Positions 1 to 7,437 of a DNA stretch of 45,149 nucleotides are shown here, piece by piece. Position numbers and translations under genes: made by a program. Below the pieces are notes generated by a model. That model was not told where the DNA came from. It did no database searches and saw only the letters and a program-made list of their open reading frames with translations. Source of the DNA: an uncultured Hungatella sp. (GTDB taxonomy: Bacteria > Bacillota > Clostridia > Lachnospirales > Lachnospiraceae); NCBI GenBank assembly GCA_910588325.1, contig CAJUPP010000023.1, forward strand, positions 1 to 45,149, read 5' to 3'. Each line of letters starts with the position of its first letter. The stretch's first letter is position 1.

Positions 1-9
1 GGAAGAAAG

Positions 10-39
10 AAAAACTCCCACAAAAAAGCGGGGGTTTTT
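10..39 (+). terminator. Rho-independent terminator 1
   Basis: The arm AAAAACTCCC (10-19) pairs with GGGGGTTTTT (30-39), with one T-G wobble, around a 10-nt loop. It ends the transcript of a gene that lies left of the window. The A/T ends make it potentially bidirectional. Confidence 0.75.
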
Positions 40-45
40 CAGTGT

Positions 46-76
46 CCTCGAAAATCAAGACTTTTCGGGGTTTTTT
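46..76 (+). terminator. Rho-independent terminator 2 (tandem)
   Basis: The arm CCTCGAAAA (46-54) pairs with TTTTCGGGG (62-70), with one wobble, across a 7-nt loop. Six T follow at 71-76. It sits right behind the first terminator, so the upstream transcript is doubly closed before the LUD gene promoter. Confidence 0.8.
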
Positions 77-155
77 CTATTTCCGGAATCAGCATTAACA
101 AATCAGAAATGAGGTGAAGTAAATAAACAGGCAGTCTTTTTTATGTAAGTATTGC

Positions 156-185
156 TTGACAGGCAGTGGCGCCAATAGATAAGAT
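156..185 (+). promoter_or_regulatory. Sigma-A type promoter for the LUD gene
   Basis: A perfect TTGACA -35 (156-161) is followed after 18 nt by TAAGAT (180-185). Transcription would begin near 192. This rules out an in-frame GTG at 166 as the start of the next gene and supports ATG 250. Confidence 0.6.
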
Positions 186-249
186 AGAAGCAGATACTTT
201 GCCAGTGATAGCATTAAGACCAGCGTTTTTGAAGGAAAAGGAGGATATT

Positions 250-906
250 ATGAGCCAGGATTTAGCCAAGAAGACACCGATTGAAATGAGAAATGACTTG
301 GTAGCGGAGCGGGTGATCAAAGCCCTTGCGTCCAGGCATATGGAGGGATATTATGCAGCCACGAAGGAGGATGCTCTTAAAGTAGCGATTTCCCTTATTC
401 CGGAGGGAAGCAGCGTTGGCTGGGGAGGCAGCGCCAGCGTTTTGGAGATAGGATTGAAGGATAGGGTATGCCAGGGGAATTACCAGGTGATTGACAGAGA
501 TAAGGCTGCCAGCAAGGAGGAATTTGTAGAGTTGGAGAGACAGTGCCTCCTGGCGGACGTATTTCTGATGGGAACCAATGCTGTCACAGAGGATGGGCAG
601 CTTGTGAATATGGACGGCGTGGGAAACCGGGTGGCCGCACTGTGTTTTGGCCCTCACAGCGTGATTGTGGTTGCAGGCATGAATAAGCTGGTGCACAGCC
701 TGGAGGACGGGATTTCCAGGGTACGACACATAGCAGCCCCCGTCAATGCCCTCCGTTTTCCGGGAGAGACTCCTTGCAGGCAGACAGGAGTCTGCGGGGA
801 TTGCCGCAAGGAGGACTGTATCTGCAGTCAGCTGGTCGTTACCAGAGGGTGCAAGCCCTTTGGACGGATAAAAGTGATTCTGGTGGGGGAGAATCTGGGG
901 TATTGA
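250..906 (+). CDS. LUD domain protein (LutC/YkgG-like)
   Basis: This 218-residue protein belongs to the LUD (DUF162) family, which includes the LutC and LutB subunits of lactate-utilisation complexes; many stand-alone members have no assigned reaction. Visible family signs are the Gly-rich GWGGSAS stretch near residue 58 and the conserved core GTNAVTEDGQLVNMDG followed by GNRVAALCFGP and VAGMNK. The tail is Cys-rich, with five Cys in about 20 residues (PC, VC, DC, DC, IC), which could bind metal or an Fe-S cluster. ATG 250 is chosen because AAGGAGG lies at 238-244; an upstream GTG at 166 precedes the predicted transcription start. LutA/LutB partners are not next to it, so a role in lactate oxidation is only a family-level guess. 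The next gene follows after 20 nt. Confidence 0.85.
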   Translation: MSQDLAKKTPIEMRNDLVAERVIKALASRHMEGYYAATKEDALKVAISLIPEGSSVGWGGSASVLEIGLKDRVCQGNYQVIDRDKAASKEEFVELERQCLLADVFLMGTNAVTEDGQLVNMDGVGNRVAALCFGPHSVIVVAGMNKLVHSLEDGISRVRHIAAPVNALRFPGETPCRQTGVCGDCRKEDCICSQLVVTRGCKPFGRIKVILVGENLGY

Positions 907-926
907 TGAGGATAAAGGAGTAGCGT

Positions 927-2300
927 ATGGGAAAGATATTGGCAGAGATCCTGTTAGCGGCGTTTTTAGGATGGGTGTATTGGGCATCATATCCTTATTG
1001 CGGGGGAGTGGAGACGCCGGAGGATGTGTGGGAGGAAGATTTCCAGGACGAGGATATGCAGGAAGACGGTTCCCAGGTGGAAAAACGATCCCGGGGCGTT
1101 TTTTCTGCCTATGTTGTAGGGGGAGTGGACTGTATGGATGACGGGAGTTATGAGCAGTATGTGAAGGAACGGGCAGAGTATCCGCAGATCCGCCAAAAGC
1201 CGGAGTCTGAGTATGAGCCGGATGAATTTCCTGCCGTCTATTTGGGATTTATGGGATTGGATGTGACGGACTACATAAAAGGAGAGGGAGCACAGCAGCA
1301 GTACTATTATCACAAGGCGTTCTGCAGCGACCAGTTCTATATGGAATACCCGTGGGACTGGTATGTAGGCTCCACCGATGCCTGTCCGTTGTCCTTTGTT
1401 CCGGAGTGGGAGGAGGAAGCATCTGGTGAGTATATCCAGGACTGGGCAGAATATTTTGACGAAAACCTGGAAGGAAGTCCGGATCAGGTTCAGGCCTATG
1501 TGGAAGACGGCGGGATCAACGGCTTTCTGGAGGAAGCTATGGGAAATCCTGTGACAGAAGATTATGTGTTTGAACTGCGGGAGAAGGATTCGGACTGGCT
1601 GTTGATCTATGACCTGAAAAAGGGAGAGAAGGAGGCGGCGGAGATCATTGTCTGGTGCAATCTGGGAAAATGCAATATAAGGAACTGGGAGGTAAATCTT
1701 ACGGTGGATCCCCGGAAAGATTACGGGAGGATTCTGGTGTTTAAAGAGTGGAGCGTCTTTGACTTTTCCTCGAAGGATGGCATAATGGAATATCTGGATA
1801 CAGAGGATTTCCTTTACCGCCTGTTGGGAGATGCGCTGGAAGAGAATGTGGAGGAACAGGTCATAAGCCTTGAGAAGGGAGAACATACTTCCTTCTATCA
1901 TGAGTTTGTCTCTGCGGATGTGGGAATTCATGACCCAGACAATCCAGAACTGCTTTTGCGTCAGGCATGGGTCTATATTCCTGTTACAGATTCCAGACAG
2001 TCTAACTGGGTGATTGTCTTTGAGGCGTTTCCCGGCTCTAAGGAGGAGGAAGGAGTGGCAAACCGGCAGTTACGGGAACGTGTGATAAGTACCTTTGTGG
2101 CCCTTCCATACTATCATCAGGTGGAGAAAGGGGAGAATTTGTCGGTGATTGCCAGATACTACGGGGAGGATCTGGATCTGGCCTATGAGATTGCCGCCTA
2201 TCAGCCTGGACTTATTCCAAATCCAGACCGGATCTACCCAGAACAGGAGATCGAGATTCCCCTGGGGGTGCTGTTTCGGAAAGTTTCTTATGAGGAATGA
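927..2300 (+). CDS. Membrane-anchored protein with C-terminal LysM domain
   Basis: The protein has 457 residues. It begins with a hydrophobic stretch (about residues 4-23), probably a signal anchor, then a long acidic region rich in Asp, Glu, Tyr and Trp that I do not recognise. Residues about 399-452 fit a LysM peptidoglycan-binding module: HQVEKGENLSVIARYYG, then an Asn-Pro-Asp turn, then YPEQEIEIPLG. It is therefore probably held at the cell surface and touches the wall, with the LysM distal to the membrane. ATG 927 has AAAGGAG about 8 nt upstream. It follows the LUD gene by 20 nt and is probably cotranscribed. No catalytic motif was seen in the middle region, so the function stays open. 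Confidence 0.75.
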   Translation: MGKILAEILLAAFLGWVYWASYPYCGGVETPEDVWEEDFQDEDMQEDGSQVEKRSRGVFSAYVVGGVDCMDDGSYEQYVKERAEYPQIRQKPESEYEPDEFPAVYLGFMGLDVTDYIKGEGAQQQYYYHKAFCSDQFYMEYPWDWYVGSTDACPLSFVPEWEEEASGEYIQDWAEYFDENLEGSPDQVQAYVEDGGINGFLEEAMGNPVTEDYVFELREKDSDWLLIYDLKKGEKEAAEIIVWCNLGKCNIRNWEVNLTVDPRKDYGRILVFKEWSVFDFSSKDGIMEYLDTEDFLYRLLGDALEENVEEQVISLEKGEHTSFYHEFVSADVGIHDPDNPELLLRQAWVYIPVTDSRQSNWVIVFEAFPGSKEEEGVANRQLRERVISTFVALPYYHQVEKGENLSVIARYYGEDLDLAYEIAAYQPGLIPNPDRIYPEQEIEIPLGVLFRKVSYEE

Positions 2301-2436
2301 GCCATCCCTTGAATACCTCACAGAAGATTTGTTTAAAATGCCAGTAGATATTTAACTGAAAAAGAGGTAAGATATAAAGATTTAAAAGCAGGTGTGCAAT
2401 ACATACATGATTTAATATGAGGATTAAAACAAGAAC

Positions 2437-5196
2437 ATGAAAAAACGGCTGGTGCTTGGAATTCTGGCTCACGTAGATGCGGGAAAGACCACACTGTCAG
2501 AAGGAATTCTGTTTCTGACAGGAAGTATCCGCAGGCTGGGGAGAGTCGATAACAGAGACGCTTTTTTGGATACCTATGAATTAGAGAGAACCAGGGGAAT
2601 CACCATTTTTTCCAAACAGGCAGTATTTGAATTGGAAGGGGAAGAGGTTACCCTTTTAGATACACCAGGGCATGTAGATTTTTCGGCGGAGATGGAAAGA
2701 ACCTTGCAGGTACTGGATTACGCGGTGCTGATTGTCAGCGGTTCAGATGGGGTACAGGGACATACGGAGACGTTATGGAGACTGCTGGAACGATATCATG
2801 TGCCGGTGTTTCTTTTTATCAATAAGATGGATCAGGCAGGGACAGACAGGGATAAGCTGCTGAAAGAGATGAAAAGCAGGCTTCACGACAACTGTATTCC
2901 ATTTGATTTGGAAGGAACCCGGGACAGAGAGACATGGCTGGAAGAATTGGCTATGAGTGGTGATGAGGATGTTTTAGAAAAATATTTAGAGCAGGGAAAT
3001 GTGGGGGAAGATGACATTCGATTGTTAATTGCCAGACGCCAGGTATTTCCCTGCTATTTTGGTTCGGCCCTGAAACTTCAGGGAGTGGAAGAATTGTTAA
3101 AAGGCATCAGGAGATACAGCCGGGACAGAAAAGCAGGAGAGAAATTTGCTGCAAGGGTTTACAAGATTTCCAGAGATCAGCAGGGCAACCGGCTGACTCA
3201 TATGAAGATACTGGGGGGCTGTCTGAAAGTAAAGGATACTTTGAACGTTGGAAAGAAGGGGGAAGAGGAGGCTGAGGAAAAGATAAACCAGATACGCATC
3301 TATTCCGGTGCAAAATATGAGGCCGTGGAGCAGGCAAAACCGGGATGTATCTGTGCAGTGACAGGCCCTGTGTCTACGTATGCAGGACAGGCTTTAGGGG
3401 AGGCGGGGGGAGAGGAACTGCCTGTGCTGGAGCCGGTTTTGACCTATCAGCTGATGCTTCCGAACGGGTGCGATGCCCATACGATGCTTCCCAGACTTCG
3501 CCAGATGGAGGAAGAAGAGCCACAGCTTCATGTAGTGTGGAATGAGGCATCCAATGAGATTCAGGTTCAGGTTATGGGCCAGGTGCAGATTGAGATACTG
3601 CGGAGTCTGATGGAAGAACGGTTTGGAGTCAGGGTAGAATTTGGGGAAGGAAGTATTGTGTACAAGGAAACCATTGCAAAGGCAGTGGAAGGGGTAGGGC
3701 ATTTTGAACCGCTCCGTCATTATGCGGAGGTACATCTGTGGATGGAACCAGCAGAGCGGGGAAGTGGGCTTCAGTTTGAGACAGACTGCAGTGAGGACGT
3801 ACTGGACAGGAACTGGCAGAGACTGATTATGACTCATCTGGAAGAAAAGCAGCATATAGGAGTGATGACTGGCTCAGAAATTACGGATATGAAGATTACT
3901 CTGATTGCCGGACGAGCACATATCAAACACACGGAAGGCGGCGATTTTCGCCAGGCGACTTACCGGGCGGTAAGGCAGGGACTAAAGGAGGCCGGATGCC
4001 GCCTGCTGGAACCATATTACCAGTTCCGGCTGGAGATTCCTTCGGAGTCCACAGGCAGAGCCCTTTCCGATATTGAACGGATGCAGGGAACCTTTGAACA
4101 GCCCAAGATACAAGGAGATATGACGGTTATCGCAGGAACAGCCCCTGTGGCTCTGATGCGTGATTATCAGATGGAAGTAGTGGTGTATACCAAGGGAAGA
4201 GGAAAACTATCATGCAGCCTGAAAGGATATGAATTGTGCCGCAATGAGAAAGAGGTGGCAGAAGCCATAGGGTATGATTCCGATATGGATCCGGATAATC
4301 CGACAGGCTCCGTATTCTGTTCTCATGGAGCCGGCTATTTGGTAAGCTGGGATCAGGTGAAAGACTATATGCATGTGGAGAGCCCTGGGGCTGTGAAAAT
4401 CAGGAGGGAGAGTCAGAAGGAAGCCGATTCTCCTGCTTCGGGAAAGATGGCTAATACGACAGAGCCTGAGGCTGCATCCAAAGTTTCTAGAAGTGCCTCC
4501 GTCTGGGGAAGCGATGAAAAAGAGCTGGAGGCCATTTTCGTACGGACATACGGCGAGAGGAAACGCACCCTTCCCGGAGAATTCAGTGCCAGAAGAGTGT
4601 TTTACGATCAGAAAAGACAGACAGGGGATAAAAAGGAAGATCCGGCAGAAGAATATCTTCTGGTAGACGGATATAATATCATCTTTGCCTGGAAAGAGCT
4701 TCAGGAGCTGGCTAAGGTTACCATAGACGGGGCGAGGCACAAACTGATGGATATTCTCTGTAACTATCAGGGGTACCGCAAATGCAAGTTGATTTTAGTC
4801 TTTGATGCCTATAAGGTGGAAGGAAATATCGGTCAGGCATTAAAATATCATAACATTCATGTGGTTTACACGAAAGAGGCGGAGACAGCTGACCAGTATA
4901 TCGAGAAACTGGCCCATAAGATGGGGCAAAATCATCAGGTGACCGTAGCTACTTCCGATGGCCTGGAACAGCTGATTATTCGTGGGGAAGGATGTCGCCT
5001 CTGGTCGGCAAAGGATTTCAGGGAAGAGGTGGAGCAGGTAAACCAGGAGATACAGAAGGAACATTTGGATCGTCTGCCAAAACGAAGCGGTAATTATCTG
5101 TTTGGGCAGACAGATGAAGAGCTGGCTCAGTATCTGGAGAATGTAAGGCTTGGAAAGGAAAAAGAAGATTATGGGAGAAAAACTGACAAAAAGTGA
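2437..5196 (+). CDS. Ribosomal-protection-type translation GTPase fused to Rae1/YacP NYN nuclease domain
   Basis: The protein has 919 residues. The first ~640 resemble the EF-G-like ribosomal protection proteins (TetM/TetO): P-loop AHVDAGKT (11-18), RGIT switch, DTPGHVDF (about 75) and NKMD (about 129), followed by EF-G-like domains. A low-complexity linker of about 90 residues comes next. Residues about 737-900 match YacP/Rae1, the A-site mRNA endoribonuclease of Bacillus: VDGYNII, VFDAYKVEG, TKEAETADQYIEK and VATSDGLEQ, so the acidic NYN/PIN catalytic residues are present. I infer a ribosome-directed GTPase that carries its own nuclease and could cut mRNA in stalled or drug-bound ribosomes. 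True TetM-like proteins are about 640 residues and lack this domain, so a tetracycline-resistance label would be premature. The start codon has only a weak upstream GAGG. The gene overlaps greA by 26 nt. Confidence 0.88.
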   Translation: MKKRLVLGILAHVDAGKTTLSEGILFLTGSIRRLGRVDNRDAFLDTYELERTRGITIFSKQAVFELEGEEVTLLDTPGHVDFSAEMERTLQVLDYAVLIVSGSDGVQGHTETLWRLLERYHVPVFLFINKMDQAGTDRDKLLKEMKSRLHDNCIPFDLEGTRDRETWLEELAMSGDEDVLEKYLEQGNVGEDDIRLLIARRQVFPCYFGSALKLQGVEELLKGIRRYSRDRKAGEKFAARVYKISRDQQGNRLTHMKILGGCLKVKDTLNVGKKGEEEAEEKINQIRIYSGAKYEAVEQAKPGCICAVTGPVSTYAGQALGEAGGEELPVLEPVLTYQLMLPNGCDAHTMLPRLRQMEEEEPQLHVVWNEASNEIQVQVMGQVQIEILRSLMEERFGVRVEFGEGSIVYKETIAKAVEGVGHFEPLRHYAEVHLWMEPAERGSGLQFETDCSEDVLDRNWQRLIMTHLEEKQHIGVMTGSEITDMKITLIAGRAHIKHTEGGDFRQATYRAVRQGLKEAGCRLLEPYYQFRLEIPSESTGRALSDIERMQGTFEQPKIQGDMTVIAGTAPVALMRDYQMEVVVYTKGRGKLSCSLKGYELCRNEKEVAEAIGYDSDMDPDNPTGSVFCSHGAGYLVSWDQVKDYMHVESPGAVKIRRESQKEADSPASGKMANTTEPEAASKVSRSASVWGSDEKELEAIFVRTYGERKRTLPGEFSARRVFYDQKRQTGDKKEDPAEEYLLVDGYNIIFAWKELQELAKVTIDGARHKLMDILCNYQGYRKCKLILVFDAYKVEGNIGQALKYHNIHVVYTKEAETADQYIEKLAHKMGQNHQVTVATSDGLEQLIIRGEGCRLWSAKDFREEVEQVNQEIQKEHLDRLPKRSGNYLFGQTDEELAQYLENVRLGKEKEDYGRKTDKK

Positions 5197-5674
5197 TGTG
5201 GAAAAAATACAAGAGGAAATCCAGCACAGAAAGCTGGTGGTCCGTAAAAATGCCATAGAGGCAGTAAAGGAAGCCAGGGCTCAGGGCGACTTAAGCGAAA
5301 ATTTCGAGTATTATGCCGCGAAAAGGGACAAAAATCAGAATGAAAGCAGAATTCGGTATCTGGAAAAAATGCTGAAGCGGGCAGAGATTGTATCGGACGA
5401 GTCGAAAGAGGACGAGGTAGGAATCAACAATACAGTGGATTTATATATGGAAGATGACGACGAAGTGGAGACATACCGTCTGGTTACGTCCATTCGGGGC
5501 AGTTCCTTAAGAGGACTCATCAGTACGGAGTCCCCTCTCGGAAAAGCTATTTTTAAACACAAGGCAGGCGATCGAGTCTTTGTAAAGGTCAATGACAATA
5601 CAGGTTACTATGTGGTTATCCGCAGCATCAGGAATACCAGTGATGATTCCCAGGACACGATCCGCAGTTTTTAA
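5171..5674 (+). CDS. greA: GreA/GreB family transcription elongation factor
   Basis: The 167-residue protein has the two GreA parts. The N-terminal coiled coil carries the tip motif QGDLSENFEYYAAKRD, with the Asp and Glu that position the catalytic Mg in the RNA polymerase secondary channel. The C-terminal FKBP-like domain has the ISTESPLGKAIFKHKAGD signature. It stimulates transcript cleavage in backtracked polymerase. ATG 5171 is preferred over an in-frame TTG at 5150 because it gives the usual GreA N-terminus; GGAAAGG lies 12 nt upstream. The gene starts inside the end of the GTPase-Rae1 gene, implying translational coupling. It may be a second Gre paralogue rather than the main GreA, since it departs from the usual ENAEY motif (ENFEY). 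Confidence 0.88.
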   Translation: MGEKLTKSDVEKIQEEIQHRKLVVRKNAIEAVKEARAQGDLSENFEYYAAKRDKNQNESRIRYLEKMLKRAEIVSDESKEDEVGINNTVDLYMEDDDEVETYRLVTSIRGSSLRGLISTESPLGKAIFKHKAGDRVFVKVNDNTGYYVVIRSIRNTSDDSQDTIRSF

Positions 5675-5692
5675 GTGAGAATCTCATCAAAA

Positions 5693-6493
5693 TCAGAATT
5701 CTCCGAACGTGTGATGGAACCGCAGATCCAAAGGGGCATTCCCTTCTATATAGGAAATGTAATTTTCAATCAGTTTGCCACCGGCGGACACCGCTTGCCC
5801 ATACAGCGTTTCCATATGGAGATTCATAGGGACGCATTGGGAAATCTTTTCATAAGGCATAATCATATCTGCCACATTTTTGGATTTTAAGCTGGCGAGC
5901 TTGCGGATAAGCCGGTTTCTAACCGGACCGGGAACTACTAAAAGGCTGCAGTAGAAACGTTGAGATTCTATGCAGATTCGTATTTTTTTCACTCCAATGC
6001 CGGGAAAGAAAGGAGCGATAACACGGGCATGGAAGATACATGGAATCAGATGATGGATGGGGCGGTAGGAAAGTGGAGCATATCCATCCTTTTCCAAAAA
6101 GTAACGATCCAGTTCTGCTTCTATGGCGCTATGAGAAATTCCCTGTTTGCGCACCATCTGCTCAATGTAAGGATGGCAGAAACTGTCCAGTGTAAAATGG
6201 CATAAAAATCCATACAGATATACCATGGCAGGCATAGGGTCTGCCATTTTCTTCACCTGCAGGGCAGCTTGCTCAAAAAAGCAAGAACCGGCCCTTTTAT
6301 GGATGGCAGCCCCTGTCTGATTAATCGGATTTTGGGTCAGCGCTTTATAGTAGAATAAAAGATCCGGCCCGTGAACCCCGATATCATAGAGACCTCTGTA
6401 CTGGTCAATGGCTTCCTGGACAGAGAGGGGAAGCTGTCTGTAGACATCCTTGCCAAAACGGTAGTGTGTGTATGTGGTAGGCGTTACATCCAC
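5693..6493 (-). CDS. Zinc-dependent phospholipase C family protein
   Basis: The 266-residue protein resembles the Zn_dep_PLPC family, whose members include S1/P1-nuclease-like metal enzymes and many uncharacterised Clostridia proteins. Visible motifs are THYRFGKDV near the N-terminus, GVHGPDLLFYY (about 38-48) and GFLCHFTLDSFCHPYIE (about 95-111). Their His and Asp residues are the expected zinc ligands. There is no signal peptide, so it is probably cytoplasmic and may not be a secreted toxin. Translation must begin at GTG 6493 to include the N-terminal motif. This start overlaps the SDR gene stop by 10 nt, so the pair is coupled. It converges on greA with an 18-nt gap. Confidence 0.8.
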   Translation of the reverse strand: MDVTPTTYTHYRFGKDVYRQLPLSVQEAIDQYRGLYDIGVHGPDLLFYYKALTQNPINQTGAAIHKRAGSCFFEQAALQVKKMADPMPAMVYLYGFLCHFTLDSFCHPYIEQMVRKQGISHSAIEAELDRYFLEKDGYAPLSYRPIHHLIPCIFHARVIAPFFPGIGVKKIRICIESQRFYCSLLVVPGPVRNRLIRKLASLKSKNVADMIMPYEKISQCVPMNLHMETLYGQAVSAGGKLIENYISYIEGNAPLDLRFHHTFGEF

Positions 6494-7215
6494 CCCCCAT
6501 CAAGACCAATGACCTGTCCGGTCAGATAGGAATTTTCCTGGGACAAATTGTATACAAAATCGGCGACCTCCTCCGGCCTGCCCAGTCGTCCCACAGGGAT
6601 TTCGTTAATCAGAGAAGCGCGTTCACTCTCTTCCAGAAACTGGTTCATCTCCGTGTCAATGGCGCCGCAGGCCACAGCGTTTACCTGGATATTGCTGGGA
6701 GCCAGTTCCTTGGCCAGAGCTTTTGTAAAGGCATTGATGCCGCCTTTGGCAGCAGAGTAGGCGACTTCACAGGAAGCGCCCGTATTCCCCCAGACAGATG
6801 AAATGTTGATGATTTTTCCCTGCTTTTTTGATACCATGTCAGGGATAGCCAGTTTGCAGCAGTTGAATACGGAAGTCAGATTGGTATGGATAATTTTATT
6901 CCATTCCTCAAAACTCATATCCTGTAAAAGGCCAATGTAGGAGATTCCGGCATTATTTACCAAAACTTCCGGGGCAGAAAGGCAGCGCTTTATTTCTGAG
7001 AACATGGTTTCGCACTGTTTCATGTCTCCGGCATCTCCTAAAAAAGCGAGACAAGGCGTGCGGAAGGATTCAATCTCTTTCTTTACTTCCAAAAGGCTTT
7101 TTTCTCTGGAAATACAGCTGATTGCCACATTGTAATTTTCTCTGGCAAATTTTATGGCGATGGCTTTCCCGATTCCGCGGGAGGCACCGGTTATAAGAAT
7201 GGTTTTTCTGGGCAT
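6484..7215 (-). CDS. SDR family oxidoreductase, possibly EF-P 5-aminopentanone reductase
   Basis: The 243-residue protein is a classical short-chain dehydrogenase: ITGASRGIGKAIA nucleotide-binding motif (about 6-18), NNAG (about 85-88), the catalytic Ser and the YSAAK pair, and the C-terminal GQVIGLDGGWM. It is FabG-like. The pattern GISYIGLLQDMS followed by NISSVWG and SCEVAYSAAKG resembles what I recall for the Firmicutes YmfI type, which reduces the 5-aminopentanone on elongation factor P; that assignment is inference. ATG 7215 is chosen because GGAG lies just upstream and it gives the usual N-terminus. A possible upstream start at 7308 lies before the predicted transcription start. A TTGCAA-N17-TATACT promoter drives it together with the phospholipase-like gene. 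Confidence 0.82.
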   Translation of the reverse strand: MPRKTILITGASRGIGKAIAIKFARENYNVAISCISREKSLLEVKKEIESFRTPCLAFLGDAGDMKQCETMFSEIKRCLSAPEVLVNNAGISYIGLLQDMSFEEWNKIIHTNLTSVFNCCKLAIPDMVSKKQGKIINISSVWGNTGASCEVAYSAAKGGINAFTKALAKELAPSNIQVNAVACGAIDTEMNQFLEESERASLINEIPVGRLGRPEEVADFVYNLSQENSYLTGQVIGLDGGWM

Positions 7216-7251
7216 ATGGTCTCCTGTCTTTATTTGAAATGTTTTTCTCGT

Positions 7252-7284
7252 GTTACTGTTTATTGGGAACCAGTGAACAGTAAC
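7252..7284 (-). promoter_or_regulatory. Inverted repeat in the 5' leader of the SDR gene
   Basis: GTTACTGTT (7252-7260) and AACAGTAAC (7276-7284) are perfect 9-nt inverted arms around a 15-nt loop. The repeat lies between the predicted transcription start (about 7293) and the SDR start codon, so it could be an operator or an RNA hairpin. Confidence 0.5.
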
Positions 7285-7299
7285 TATCTTGTTAATCTT

Positions 7300-7328
7300 A
7301 GTATACACGATATTTCAACTAATTGCAA
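7300..7328 (-). promoter_or_regulatory. Promoter of SDR-phospholipase operon
   Basis: On the minus strand TTGCAA (7328-7323) is separated by 17 nt from TATACT (7305-7300). Both hexamers are close to the sigma-A consensus. Confidence 0.6.
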
Positions 7329-7437
7329 AAAAAGAGAAAGTGTAGTAAACTTTAAACGAACGATTCAAGTTGGAACTGCATAAGGAGATAAAAAAGTAAG
7401 TGCAGGCAGCAGGAGATAAAGGGGAGGGACAAAAAGG

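Noticed and set aside
987..1931. Minus-strand open frame of 314 codons
   Set aside because: It is a shadow of the LysM protein gene, with no ribosome site or recognisable domain.
2437..5196. Tetracycline resistance gene
   Set aside because: The GTPase half is RPP-like, but the Rae1 domain and long linker set it apart from TetM/TetO, so a resistance phenotype cannot be claimed from sequence.
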